Assembly (NCBI GenBank): GCA_011772495.1
Contig: WVZL01000016.1
Span: forward strand, 74,075 to 127,975
DNA: 53,901 nucleotides
Direction: 5' to 3'
DNA from: Candidatus Aminicenantota bacterium
GTDB lineage: Bacteria; Acidobacteriota; Aminicenantia; Aminicenantales; Aminicenantaceae
The notes under the pieces are model-generated. The model ran no database searches. It worked only from the letters and a program-made list of their open reading frames with translations, and was not told the origin of the DNA. The translations under genes and the position numbers were made by a program. This document shows, piece by piece, positions 1 through 8,773 of this stretch. Every line of letters begins with the position of its first letter. The first letter of the stretch is position 1.

Positions 1-1
1 T

Positions 2-1213
2 CGTATCTCTAGTCAACTAATCCAGACAATGATCGCCTACTACGGTTCTGAAAAAATCGAAAAAATACCGCGGATTAATGTTTATCGACTCAAACTTCCT
101 TCCAGCTCTTCGGTTGAAGAAGCTGTGGAGCTCTTCAATCAAAATCCTGATGTGGAATATGCCGAGCCTAATCACTGGCTTTATCTTGCCTCCAGTCCGA
201 ATGACGAGTACTTTGAATACCAGTGGGCTCTTGAAAACACGGGCCAAAGAATCGGTCCTGAACAGTTTGATTTCCCGGAAGGAACTCCCGGCTCGGATAT
301 CAATGCCAACGAAGCCTGGGAGACACAAACAGGAAGCGAAAACACCCTGGTAGGAATCGTCGATACTGGAGTCGATATCGGTCATCCAGATTTAAAAAAC
401 AACATATTGTCTTCGGGAAGAGATTTTGCCAACGATGATTATAATGCCTCTGACGACCATGGTCACGGAACCCATGTGGCAGGCATTATCGGCGCCCAAG
501 GCAATAACAACATCGGAGTCTGCGGCGTTTGCTGGAAATGTAAAATGTTGCCGGTCAAGGTATTCTTACAAAACGCCAAAGGGAATGCCGCTTGGGTCGT
601 TTCTGGCATCATTTGGGCTGCGGATCATGATGTCCGGGTCATTAACATGAGTTTGGGCGGACCGGATGTGGTCGCCAATCAAGCCTTGGAAGATGCGATC
701 AAGTATGCCTACGAGAAAAATATTGTCCTGGTGGCGGCTGCGGGCAATGATGGGACCGAAGGCGTATGGTACCCAGCTGCCTATGATGACTATGTCCTGG
801 CGGCCGCGGCTACAGACTATAACGATAATTATATTGACCTTGAACTCACGGATGGATGGTTCGGTTCCAATTATGGACCCGAAGTCGACGTGGCTGCGCC
901 AGGCCTTGATATTCTCAGCACCTGGGGCAGAGGGCTCTGGCGGAGAGGCCGCCCCGGCTGGAGCGGCTACAATTACGGGAACAAGACTTCTATGGCCACG
1001 GCTTTCGTCTCTGGACTGGCCGCCTTGATCATCTCTCATTACCCCTGGCTAGAGAATTGGCAAGTGATGGAGATCATCCGTCACTCGGCAGATGATATCA
1101 ATTCTTCTGAACATCCAGGCGAAGATATCTACATAGGATTCGGGAGGATAAATGCCAAAAGGGCGCTCGAAATAGCCCGAGTCTTCGAACGAAGACGCGA
1201 GCAGCGGAGATGA
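2..1213 (+). CDS. Secreted subtilisin-like serine protease (S8), 5' end cut off
   Basis: Subtilase with the full catalytic triad. Counting from the first ATG at 29, these are Asp112 (VDTGVD), His146 (HGHGTHVAG) and Ser321 (TSMATAFVSG); the oxyanion Asn240 lies in AAAGN. The first 50 residues resemble the end of an I9/fervidolysin-type propeptide (VEYAEPNHW), so it is made as a zymogen and probably exported. The frame stays open to the left edge without a stop, so the true start and signal peptide lie outside the window and the ATG at 29 is not the start. The usual GTS before the nucleophile reads KTS here, and three cysteines sit close together at 165-171; both are unusual for subtilisins. 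The next gene is on the other strand, so this is the end of its transcription unit. Identity as a subtilase is firm; the substrate is unknown. Confidence 0.93.
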   Translation, partial: RISSQLIQTMIAYYGSEKIEKIPRINVYRLKLPSSSSVEEAVELFNQNPDVEYAEPNHWLYLASSPNDEYFEYQWALENTGQRIGPEQFDFPEGTPGSDINANEAWETQTGSENTLVGIVDTGVDIGHPDLKNNILSSGRDFANDDYNASDDHGHGTHVAGIIGAQGNNNIGVCGVCWKCKMLPVKVFLQNAKGNAAWVVSGIIWAADHDVRVINMSLGGPDVVANQALEDAIKYAYEKNIVLVAAAGNDGTEGVWYPAAYDDYVLAAAATDYNDNYIDLELTDGWFGSNYGPEVDVAAPGLDILSTWGRGLWRRGRPGWSGYNYGNKTSMATAFVSGLAALIISHYPWLENWQVMEIIRHSADDINSSEHPGEDIYIGFGRINAKRALEIARVFERRREQRR

Positions 1214-1286
1214 CGAGATTCATTCCCGAGCTGAATGAACAAGGAAGAAGCCGACGCCAAGCGGCACCTATAGAGAGGCCGGTTTT

Positions 1287-2279
1287 CTATTCCTTTTTTT
1301 CCTCTTCGACCTGGCGGCGAGATTTCATCTCTTCTATCGTATATATCTTTGTCCTATGGGTCACAAAATAAATCCGAGAAATGATCTCAGCCAATAAGCC
1401 GGTCATGATGAACTGAAAACCCAATATCATCAAGAAGACGGCCAGCACCAGATTTCCTATGTTGTCCCGTATCGACCAGCTGAAAAAATAAAATCCGATG
1501 GTGAGGATTAGGGCAATCGTGAACCCGATGCCTCCAAAGCCCAAACCCACCAAACCAAAAAGCTGCAAAGGCCGGTCTATGAAGCTGATGATAAATTTAA
1601 CAGTCAAAAGGTCGAATAATACTCTTCTTATTCTGGAAAGGCTGTATTTCGATTTTCCCTTCTTGCGGACGATATTTTTAATCGGGACTTCGGCGATCCT
1701 GACTCCTGTCCGGCTGATTAGAGCCGGGATAAAACGATGAAGCTCACCGTAGAGCTGGATTCCCTTGATGGCTTTCTTCTGATAGGCCTTGAAAGTCGTC
1801 CCAAAATCATGAATCTTCACTCCCGAGAGAAACCGCATGATCCGGTTGGCCACCATCGAGGGAAGCCTTCTAAAAAGAAGATGGTCCTTTCTTTCCTTCC
1901 GCCAGCCGCTGACAATATCGTATCCTTCCTCCAGTTTAGAGAGCAACCTGGGAATATCTTGAGGGTCGTGCTGCAGGTCTCCATCCATGGAGATGATAAT
2001 TTCTCCTTGAGCGACATCGAATCCTGCCTGGAGGGCTGCTGTCTGTCCAAAATTTTTTTTCAGCTTGATGACCCGAATGTTCTCGTCCTTTTGGTATAGC
2101 CTGGTCAATATTTGATAGGTATTATCCAGGCTTCCGTCATCAATAAAAATCATTTCATAGGTCTTGTTTAACTCGGTCAGGACTTTGACCAAGCCTTGAT
2201 AGAGTTCCTCGATGTTTTCTTCCTCGTTAAAGAAAGGAATCACTAATGAAATTTGAGGATACTCTTTCTTCTCTTCCAT
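1287..2279 (-). CDS. Family 2 glycosyltransferase, polyprenyl-phosphate type (ArnC/GtrB-like)
   Basis: 330 residues. A GT-A domain at the N terminus has the nucleotide-binding IDDGS (46-50) and the metal-binding DGDLQ (99-103), followed by two long hydrophobic segments (about 240-266 and 277-301). This layout is typical of enzymes that move a sugar from a nucleotide donor to undecaprenyl or dolichyl phosphate at the cytoplasmic face. It is the third gene of a leftward operon: only 4 bases separate it from the deacetylase gene. An AAGG sits 3 bases before the ATG. With the deacetylase and the ArnT-like GT39 next door, an Arn-like route (load carrier, deacylate, transfer) is plausible. HpnI-like function is the alternative, but HpnI is not expected to have this pair of C-terminal membrane segments. 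The sugar cannot be told from sequence. Confidence 0.9.
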   Translation of the reverse strand: MEEKKEYPQISLVIPFFNEEENIEELYQGLVKVLTELNKTYEMIFIDDGSLDNTYQILTRLYQKDENIRVIKLKKNFGQTAALQAGFDVAQGEIIISMDGDLQHDPQDIPRLLSKLEEGYDIVSGWRKERKDHLLFRRLPSMVANRIMRFLSGVKIHDFGTTFKAYQKKAIKGIQLYGELHRFIPALISRTGVRIAEVPIKNIVRKKGKSKYSLSRIRRVLFDLLTVKFIISFIDRPLQLFGLVGLGFGGIGFTIALILTIGFYFFSWSIRDNIGNLVLAVFLMILGFQFIMTGLLAEIISRIYFVTHRTKIYTIEEMKSRRQVEEEKKE

Positions 2280-2283
2280 GGCC

Positions 2284-3132
2284 TTATAATTGATTAAAAT
2301 TTATCAAGCTTATCTCTTTATCGCTTATTATCTTTTTTAAATCTTTATCCAGCAAGGCTTTCAATTCTTTCTCTCTGCATTTATTGATGTAATAGGAGCC
2401 GATGGCTTTCTCTAGATCCATTAATTCCTGAGTCATGAAACCTGGGTGAACCATGACCTCTGTCACGCCGTCCTTGAGGTTGGTTAATACTTTTTTTATC
2501 CTTGGTGAGGACATCTTCCCGCTCTTACATAGACCATAACTTCTATCAGGTATTGAAATGCCGTTCTCTTTGATCTTCTCTTTCATGCTCAAACAGGACA
2601 AGGAAGCAAAAATGGCTTTGGCCGATTGAGACAAATGAGGAGTAATACAGTATTCATGAATGTATCTTACTCTCTTTATATTATATTCCTTCCCTAACTT
2701 CAAAACAATTTTGAGCAGAGCGGGAAGACAATGAGTATGTTTTTCACTGTCGAAATGGCTAATTTGGAGGTTGTTTTCTAGGGCTTTTTCGATCTGGGCT
2801 CTGAACTCTAGCTCAATTTCTTGTTTCTTTATCTTCTTTGACCACAATTTTCTCAAAATGATGAAGATATTCGACATGAAATATTGCTCTTTGTTGAGCA
2901 AGCTTCCCACGTTGTTGGCTGGAGATAGGGGTCGGCCGCGGACAATGTTGAGGTGGAGACCCACTCCCAATCGCTCATTCTGTTTGGCCAGCTCCACGGC
3001 GTGGGCAAATCCAGGCATGTTGACCATGATACTCGTGCTCGTGAGAATCCCCTTTTGGTGAGCAAGGATGATTCCTTCATTGACTCCCTTGCTCAGACCG
3101 AAATCATCGGCGTTGATTATGACCTTTTTCAT
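2284..3132 (-). CDS. ChbG/HpnK (YdjC-like) carbohydrate or lipid-sugar deacetylase
   Basis: 282 residues starting with the family's signature NADDFG (7-12), which provides metal-binding and catalytic Asp. Further likely metal ligands are His60 in GLHLN and the HFDSEKHTH block (126-134). Known members remove N-acetyl groups from chitooligosaccharides (ChbG) or act in hopanoid side-chain synthesis (HpnK). There is no signal peptide, so it should act in the cytoplasm. Its ATG overlaps the TGA of the upstream radical SAM gene (ATGA), and the GT2 gene starts 4 bases after its stop, so the three products are very likely made together. The exact substrate is not visible; an acylated aminosugar attached to a lipid fits both neighbours. 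Confidence 0.9.
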   Translation of the reverse strand: MKKVIINADDFGLSKGVNEGIILAHQKGILTSTSIMVNMPGFAHAVELAKQNERLGVGLHLNIVRGRPLSPANNVGSLLNKEQYFMSNIFIILRKLWSKKIKKQEIELEFRAQIEKALENNLQISHFDSEKHTHCLPALLKIVLKLGKEYNIKRVRYIHEYCITPHLSQSAKAIFASLSCLSMKEKIKENGISIPDRSYGLCKSGKMSSPRIKKVLTNLKDGVTEVMVHPGFMTQELMDLEKAIGSYYINKCREKELKALLDKDLKKIISDKEISLINFNQL

Positions 3133-4511
3133 GACTTGCTGAAAAGGGAAATGGCATTGGAGACTGCGATTTTTATGTCTTTAAAATTTCTTAATCTGAA
3201 CAGCCTCTTCATCAGGTAGGAAGGACGAAGATAGAACTCTTTGACGGCCTTTCTTCTCAATCTCCAGACTTCTTCTTTCGACAATTTCTCGGTTTCAAGG
3301 ACTGGAAAATCGGTGCTGTCAAAACGTTCTATTCCTGCAGACACCCATCTCTTCTCTAAGGCCTCTTTCCTTAATCTTGTGCCTAAGTCTGGAGTTGCAA
3401 TGGCAAAGGAAGCGATGTCGATGTCCAGCTGCTTGGCTAAATCTATCGTCCTCAGGACGGACTCTCTATCTTCCCCTGGGAGTCCGATGATAAAATAACC
3501 AAGAACCTTGATTTTATGCTCGTTCAGCAAACTCACTGCCTCTTTGATTTGCTCAACACTAATCATTTTCGAATATTTCTTCAAAATATCGTCATCGCCG
3601 CTCTCGATACCCACGGAAACTGTATGACATCCGGCCCGTTTCATGAACTGAATCTTCTCGGCGTTCAAGGATTTGAGGTCAGCATTGCAGCTCCAGGTAA
3701 ACTCAAGATTGTTCTGGATGATTTTTTGGCATAGTTCAACCACTCTTTTGGTGTTGATGGTGAAGGTGGGGTCCTGGAACAATATTTCTTTGATTCCCAG
3801 CTGCGATAAGTATCTCAATTCCTCGATGACATTATCCACCTCTCTGATCCGGTAGCCGTAGGCTCCGGCTGTGCAGAAGCCGCATCGATAGGGACAGCCC
3901 AGGGAAGTGACAACGACGGTGAAAGGAAACCTCCTGGCAATGGGAATTCTGTATTTTTTAAAATCAAAGAGCTCGTGCCTGGGAACTGGAACTTTAAACC
4001 TAGTCGATAATCTATCCGGGCTTTCTACGAAACGTCCTTTTTTTCTGTAAATCAGCCCCTTTAAAGGAATACTATCTTCTCCCTGGAGGAAAGAAACAAT
4101 ATCCGGCTCTGTGAAATCCATGGAAACAGCGTCCAGGAAACCGTATTTTTTCAGGACTTCCTGGCCGATAAACTTCATGATTCCAGCACTGGCTATGATT
4201 TTGGTTTCATTTGTCTTCTTCGCCTTTTTCATCAAGGCTAGATCTGAATTCATCGTCGAGGTGCCGGTGGCAAAAATGACAGCCTTAAAACCAGAATCCC
4301 TGATGATATCCAAGCACTCCTCTTCAGGAATACGATTGATGATGGCATCCACGACCTGAACCGCAAACTCCTGACCCAGTATTCCACTGAAGACGATTAA
4401 GTCTTGAGGAGGCCAATAGTAATCGGCTTTGGAAGAAAAGCTGCAGTAGTAATCTCGAATGTACAATTTGTCACCGGGTGGATTCAAGAGGAGCACTTTC
4501 TCTTTCTTCAT
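3129..4511 (-). CDS. B12-binding-domain radical SAM protein (HpnJ-like layout)
   Basis: About 460 residues. The N-terminal Rossmann-like domain (LLLNPPG onward) resembles cobalamin-binding domains of class B radical SAM enzymes and lacks a DxHxxG motif, as many of that class do. The radical SAM cluster motif is CPYRCGFC (Cx3Cx2C, about residue 206-213), which binds a 4Fe-4S cluster and SAM. The frame can be extended to an ATG at 4553, but a promoter with its -10 (TATGAT, 4549-4554) covers that codon. I therefore choose the ATG at 4511, which has GGAAG 3 bases before it. The gene heads an operon with a ChbG/HpnK-type deacetylase (overlapping stop/start) and a GT2. The same trio of protein types (HpnJ, HpnK, HpnI) builds the cyclitol ether of hopanoids, but no squalene-hopene cyclase is in view. 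The reaction is unproven. Confidence 0.88.
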   Translation of the reverse strand: MKKEKVLLLNPPGDKLYIRDYYCSFSSKADYYWPPQDLIVFSGILGQEFAVQVVDAIINRIPEEECLDIIRDSGFKAVIFATGTSTMNSDLALMKKAKKTNETKIIASAGIMKFIGQEVLKKYGFLDAVSMDFTEPDIVSFLQGEDSIPLKGLIYRKKGRFVESPDRLSTRFKVPVPRHELFDFKKYRIPIARRFPFTVVVTSLGCPYRCGFCTAGAYGYRIREVDNVIEELRYLSQLGIKEILFQDPTFTINTKRVVELCQKIIQNNLEFTWSCNADLKSLNAEKIQFMKRAGCHTVSVGIESGDDDILKKYSKMISVEQIKEAVSLLNEHKIKVLGYFIIGLPGEDRESVLRTIDLAKQLDIDIASFAIATPDLGTRLRKEALEKRWVSAGIERFDSTDFPVLETEKLSKEEVWRLRRKAVKEFYLRPSYLMKRLFRLRNFKDIKIAVSNAISLFSKS

Positions 4512-4548
4512 CGCTTCCGTAGCTCTTAAAAGCCTGCCATGGAATCTT

Positions 4549-4576
4549 ATCATACCTATTTTTCAGCGCAGTTCAA
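4549..4576 (-). promoter_or_regulatory. Promoter of the radical SAM operon
   Basis: On the minus strand TTGAAC (4571-4576) and TATGAT (4549-4554) are separated by 16 bases, matching a sigma-70 type promoter at 4 and 5 of 6 positions. The start point would be near 4542. The -10 box overlaps the upstream ATG of the radical SAM frame, which is why the internal ATG at 4511 is preferred as the translation start. Confidence 0.5.
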
Positions 4577-4643
4577 AGAAAAATCTGGCGTTTGCGGTGA
4601 TACTTTTTGAATACCAGCTTAAGGATTCCCAGAATAAAAAGCT

Positions 4644-4668
4644 AAAAGGGCGGACCTGGCCCCTTTTT
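4644..4668. terminator. Terminator-like hairpin between divergent genes
   Basis: AAAAGGGC pairs with GCCC(C)TTTT around a 7-base loop, with a T5 run on the plus strand and a T4 run on the minus strand. It could stop transcripts in either direction. It lies between the leftward radical SAM promoter and the rightward GT39 promoter, where no transcript is expected to end, so it may insulate the two units or be left over from an earlier gene order. Confidence 0.35.
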
Positions 4669-4676
4669 GTTACTCC

Positions 4677-4705
4677 TTGACAAGAGAAGGGCCTTCGATT
4701 AGATT
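4677..4705 (+). promoter_or_regulatory. Promoter of the first GT39 gene
   Basis: TTGACA (4677-4682) and TAGATT (4700-4705) with an exact 17-base spacer. The start would be near 4712, about 22 bases before the GTG start codon at 4734. The same box pair with the same spacing occurs before ktrB on the other strand. Confidence 0.6.
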
Positions 4706-4733
4706 TTTAGATTGTGGGGATTGCTGACTACGA

Positions 4734-6809
4734 GTGAAAAAGAAAACCTTATTCCTGATCATCTTTCTGGCTATCGTTTGTGTCTTGAGTCTTCTCATAA
4801 GATTAAAAAACCTGGGATATCTGTCCTACTGGGGGGATGAAGGATTCTCCTACCTGGCTGTCAAAGGGATTCTCCAGCATGGCTATCCTCTCTATCCCTC
4901 TGGTCATATCTATTTCAAGGCCATCCTCTACATGTACGTTTTAAGTTTCTTCTCCTTATTCTTAGGTTCGAACGAATTCACCTTAAGACTGGTCAGTGTT
5001 CTGGCCAGCGTGGCCACGCTTCCTGTCCTCTATCTTATAGGCAAGAAGTTTTTTAACCAGAGCGTAGCTTTGTTTTCAGTGGTCATCTTGGCATTTTCAG
5101 TCTGGGAAACCGAGTATTCCCGGATTGCCGGCTACTATCCTTTTCTCCAGCTATTTTACCTGCTGGGTTTCTATTTCTTCTACCTGGGATTTTTCGAGCA
5201 AAAGAAAAAATATAAATATTGGGCCACGATCTTCCTCATCCTGACTCCCACCCTTCACCAGATCGGCCTGGCCCTTATTTTTGTCTACCTATATTTACTT
5301 CTTCTCCAAGGAATAAAAAGGTTTTTGAGGAAAGACTGCTTGATAAGCTTGGCTATCGTAAGTGTTTTCTATCTCCTACTCCAAATCAACGAGATATTTT
5401 TCTGGAAAGTCGGCTACGTTTATACTCCTCAGGATAAACGGTTGACCAGTATTCTCGCCGAATATTTCAGCCGCTTTAACCTGAACTATTTTCGGGAATT
5501 CAGAGCAGCCTTTCCCAGCATGAGCCTAATCGTCTTGGTGGGCTTTTTCCTGTTATCAGGATTTATTTTGATGAGTCTGATCAAAAAAAATCTCCGGGAA
5601 AACGAAAAGATCAAGCGGTGGCTCTTTCTCTCGCTCGCTTTTCTTTTTCCTTTACTCTTCATGGGTTTCGTGAAATCTCACCTTCAGCCAAGATACATCT
5701 ATTTTCTGAGGCCGCTCTTCATCTTGTTATTTTCCTACAGCCTTTTCAAGCTGGTCGAAATCTTGGTCGAACTGATGTTCAAGCCCTTCCAGTCCCGCCT
5801 GAAAAGAGAGCCTGCTAGGCAAAAAACGATTTTGACTTTAGGAGTTTTCCTTTTGACAGGTATTCTCACGGTGAACGGCCTGAGCCTAGTCCGGGTGAAA
5901 CAAATCATGGACAGGGAATACCAGGACAAAATTTTCACTACTCTGATCACCAGAACAGGTCGGCAACAACATCCTGACCATAAGAGCGCAGGAGAATTCT
6001 TGAAAGCACAAGTGCGGAAGGACGATGTGGTCATCGCCATTCACATGGTCTTTCAATACATCTATGCTGGAAGAGTCGATTATTGGCTCTGGTCAGGAGG
6101 ACCTGGAACCTGGGATGGCTGGGAAGAAACTGAAGATGGCTTTAAGGACGTTTACACGGGCTCGAAATGGATTAACAATCTCGCCGACCTAAAGGGAGTC
6201 ATCGACCAAAACAAAGATAAGCGAGTCTGGCTGGTAACGTCTCCTTCCCTGGGAAGAAGGGACCATATCAATCTTGAGATTGCGGATTTCATCGAAAATT
6301 CGAACCGATTGGTTTTCAGGGGAAGAGACGGAATCTCAAAGGTCTATCTCTGGTCTGACCTTCTCGAAGACCAGGAAATAAGGCCTCAGGGATTCGAAGC
6401 CGAATGGTTTTCTCCTCCCTCAGGAGTGATCCAAACTGACGAAAATGCTTCTCAAAAAAGAGCTGTCTTCTTGGACAAGGTTAAAGAGAAGAGAGTGGCC
6501 TTGAGCTTGGTCCCAGGCCGAATTTATCCGCCGGGAGAATACAAGCTCACGCTCAGGATCAAGACAGATGACAACTCTGTTTCTGAAAAAATATTCACCG
6601 TAGCCGTATTCCTCGAGAACAATAAGATCTTCACCAAATCTCTGGCCGGCAAGGATTTCTTTGATAACCACGCCTACCAGGATTTTGAATTTAAATACTA
6701 TTTGAGAAAAGAAAAGGAAATAGAATTCAGGATGCTCTTTTTAGGCAGGGGAAGTGTCTGGATTGACTATTTGAAGGTAAAGAAAACAGGAGAAGCCTCT
6801 GGATCATAA
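4734..6809 (+). CDS. GT39 (ArnT/PMT-like) membrane glycosyltransferase with C-terminal beta domain
   Basis: 691 residues. The first transmembrane helix (5-21) is followed by a periplasmic loop with WGDEGF, the Asp-Glu motif that in ArnT and PMT enzymes activates the acceptor. About ten further hydrophobic segments reach roughly residue 385. The remaining 300 residues are soluble; the last 130 look like a beta-sandwich that could bind glycan. The enzyme should take a sugar from a polyprenyl-phosphate carrier and attach it to an acceptor outside the inner membrane. The start is GTG, chosen because the hydrophobic anchor begins directly after it and a good promoter sits 22 bases upstream; no clear ribosome-binding site is present. 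The divergent operon contains a GT2 of the type that makes such carriers, so the two are probable partners. Confidence 0.88.
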   Translation: MKKKTLFLIIFLAIVCVLSLLIRLKNLGYLSYWGDEGFSYLAVKGILQHGYPLYPSGHIYFKAILYMYVLSFFSLFLGSNEFTLRLVSVLASVATLPVLYLIGKKFFNQSVALFSVVILAFSVWETEYSRIAGYYPFLQLFYLLGFYFFYLGFFEQKKKYKYWATIFLILTPTLHQIGLALIFVYLYLLLLQGIKRFLRKDCLISLAIVSVFYLLLQINEIFFWKVGYVYTPQDKRLTSILAEYFSRFNLNYFREFRAAFPSMSLIVLVGFFLLSGFILMSLIKKNLRENEKIKRWLFLSLAFLFPLLFMGFVKSHLQPRYIYFLRPLFILLFSYSLFKLVEILVELMFKPFQSRLKREPARQKTILTLGVFLLTGILTVNGLSLVRVKQIMDREYQDKIFTTLITRTGRQQHPDHKSAGEFLKAQVRKDDVVIAIHMVFQYIYAGRVDYWLWSGGPGTWDGWEETEDGFKDVYTGSKWINNLADLKGVIDQNKDKRVWLVTSPSLGRRDHINLEIADFIENSNRLVFRGRDGISKVYLWSDLLEDQEIRPQGFEAEWFSPPSGVIQTDENASQKRAVFLDKVKEKRVALSLVPGRIYPPGEYKLTLRIKTDDNSVSEKIFTVAVFLENNKIFTKSLAGKDFFDNHAYQDFEFKYYLRKEKEIEFRMLFLGRGSVWIDYLKVKKTGEASGS

Positions 6810-6873
6810 ACTGATTTCAAAAATAGAACTTCTATCATCGGCTTTCCACCAGCGCTCTTGCTTTTAAAAAAAA

Positions 6874-8754
6874 ATGTGCGGGATCTGCGGAATCTATGCC
6901 TTTGAGTCCTTAGGGCCTTCTTCACGCGTGGGGATCGAAAAGATGAACCAAGTTATGACCCACCGAGGGCCAGATGATGAAGGCTATTATTTTGACGAGA
7001 AAGTCTCCCTGGGCATGCGGAGATTGAGTATCATCGATCTGGTTACCGGGCATCAGCCAATCCATAATGAAGACAAGAATATCTGGATTGTCTACAACGG
7101 AGAAATCTACAATTTTCCTGAATTAAGAAAGCAGCTCCAAGAAAAAGGACATAAATTCTACACTCAAAGTGATACAGAAGTGATCGTTCATCTTTACGAA
7201 GAAGAAGAGGAGAGATTCGTCGAAAAATTAAACGGCATGTTTGCCATCGCCATCTGGGACAAAAAGAAAAATAAACTGCTGCTGGCGCGAGACAGGCTGG
7301 GGATAAAACCACTCCACTATCTTAGACTGAAAGATCGATTCGTTTTCGCCTCAGAAATAAAATCTCTTCTCCAAACTGCTTATCAGAGAGAAATCGATTA
7401 TGACTCTTTATCACAGTTCTTCACGTTCGAGTACATTCCTGCGCCCCGATCCATATTCAAAGGAATCGAAAAACTCCGTCCTGGACACATGATGGTCATC
7501 CAGAATAACGAAATAAAAATCAGCTCCTATTGGGATGTTAGGCATAAATACGAGCCGCCCAAAGACGAGAACGACTATGCTGAACAGATATACCAAGGAC
7601 TCAAAGAATCGGTAAAAAAACGCTTAATCAGTGATGTTCCTCTGGGTGTCTTCCTCAGCGGCGGAATCGATTCCAGCTCTGTCACGGGTTTGATGAGCCA
7701 GGTCACTTCCTCAAAAATAAAGACCTTCTCCATCGGCTTTGAGGAGGAAAGCTTCAACGAGCTGGGTTATGCCAAAATAGTCGCTGATCATTTCGGAACA
7801 GAACATCAAGAATTTGTGGTGAAGTCCAACCTAGTCAAGGAATTGGTGCCGGTTTTGATGAAATACTTGGATGAACCTCTGGCCGATGCCTCGATAATCC
7901 CAACCTACATCATCTCCAAATTGGCTCGAAAATACGTGACTGTGGCTCTGGCCGGTGACGGTGGCGATGAGCTGTTCGCCGGCTACGACACCTACAAGGC
8001 TTATCAAGTGGCCAGGTTGTACCGGAGGGTGCCCAAGTTTATCAGGGATAAATTGGTCAAAAAAATTGTCTATCTCCTCCCGGCTTCGAAAAAGAGGCTA
8101 AGCTTTGAATTCAAAGCCAAGAAATTCATTTCTGGGATAGATTATCCTCCTGAAGTGTCCAATTATATTTGGTGGGGTGCATACAATCCGGCTGAAAAAG
8201 AAAACCTGTTCACTCCAGAACTTAAATCCCGCCTCGAGGAAGACCCTTACTTGCCAGTCTTCAATCATTCAGAAAATTGTCAGGCTCGCCGGTCGCTAGA
8301 CAGGTTGAGTTATCTGGACATGAAGCTTTATCTTCAAGACGACCTCTTGGTCAAAGTGGATAGAATGAGCATGGCCAATTCTCTAGAAATAAGAGTTCCC
8401 TTTCTCGACCATGATTTTGTCGATTTTGCCACCTCCATTCCCAGCTTCTTGAAGCTCAAAGGGCTCAGGACAAAATATATCTTGAAAAAAACGATGGGTC
8501 GGCACCTTCCTCAAAAGGCTATCCACCGGCCAAAAATTGGTTTCGATATTCCTCTGGGAGTCTGGATAAGGAATGAATTGAGAGATTTTACCTGGAGTGT
8601 GTTATCCCCCTCCAACCTGAAAAATCACGGCTTCTTCAATGACTCCTATATCAAGAAACTCCTAGAAGAGCATTTTGAAGGCCATCACAATCATCGTCAG
8701 CTGCTCTGGCCGTTGATCATCTTTCAATTCTGGTATGACGAATACATGAAATAG
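6874..8754 (+). CDS. asnB: Asparagine synthase (glutamine-hydrolysing), AsnB type
   Basis: 626 residues, full length. Cys2 directly after the initiator is the glutaminase nucleophile. The N-terminal amidotransferase domain shows HRGPDD (30-35), MRRLSIID (48-55), YNGEIYN (74-80) and SDTEV (99-103). The synthetase domain has the ATP pyrophosphatase loop SGGIDSS (262-268) and later AGDGGDELFAGY. The known reaction makes asparagine from aspartate, ATP and glutamine. In envelope loci, relatives often amidate sugars or other carboxylates, so a role in modifying a polysaccharide building block is possible. It follows the GT39 gene by 64 bases and precedes a methyltransferase by 19, all in the same direction. 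No ribosome-binding site is evident before the ATG, which follows a run of A. Confidence 0.95.
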   Translation: MCGICGIYAFESLGPSSRVGIEKMNQVMTHRGPDDEGYYFDEKVSLGMRRLSIIDLVTGHQPIHNEDKNIWIVYNGEIYNFPELRKQLQEKGHKFYTQSDTEVIVHLYEEEEERFVEKLNGMFAIAIWDKKKNKLLLARDRLGIKPLHYLRLKDRFVFASEIKSLLQTAYQREIDYDSLSQFFTFEYIPAPRSIFKGIEKLRPGHMMVIQNNEIKISSYWDVRHKYEPPKDENDYAEQIYQGLKESVKKRLISDVPLGVFLSGGIDSSSVTGLMSQVTSSKIKTFSIGFEEESFNELGYAKIVADHFGTEHQEFVVKSNLVKELVPVLMKYLDEPLADASIIPTYIISKLARKYVTVALAGDGGDELFAGYDTYKAYQVARLYRRVPKFIRDKLVKKIVYLLPASKKRLSFEFKAKKFISGIDYPPEVSNYIWWGAYNPAEKENLFTPELKSRLEEDPYLPVFNHSENCQARRSLDRLSYLDMKLYLQDDLLVKVDRMSMANSLEIRVPFLDHDFVDFATSIPSFLKLKGLRTKYILKKTMGRHLPQKAIHRPKIGFDIPLGVWIRNELRDFTWSVLSPSNLKNHGFFNDSYIKKLLEEHFEGHHNHRQLLWPLIIFQFWYDEYMK

Positions 8755-8773
8755 ACAAGGCCTGAAAAAAGAG

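Noticed and set aside
566..1039. 157-residue leftward frame inside the subtilase gene
   Set aside because: Shadow of a conserved protease frame with all catalytic residues on the other strand.
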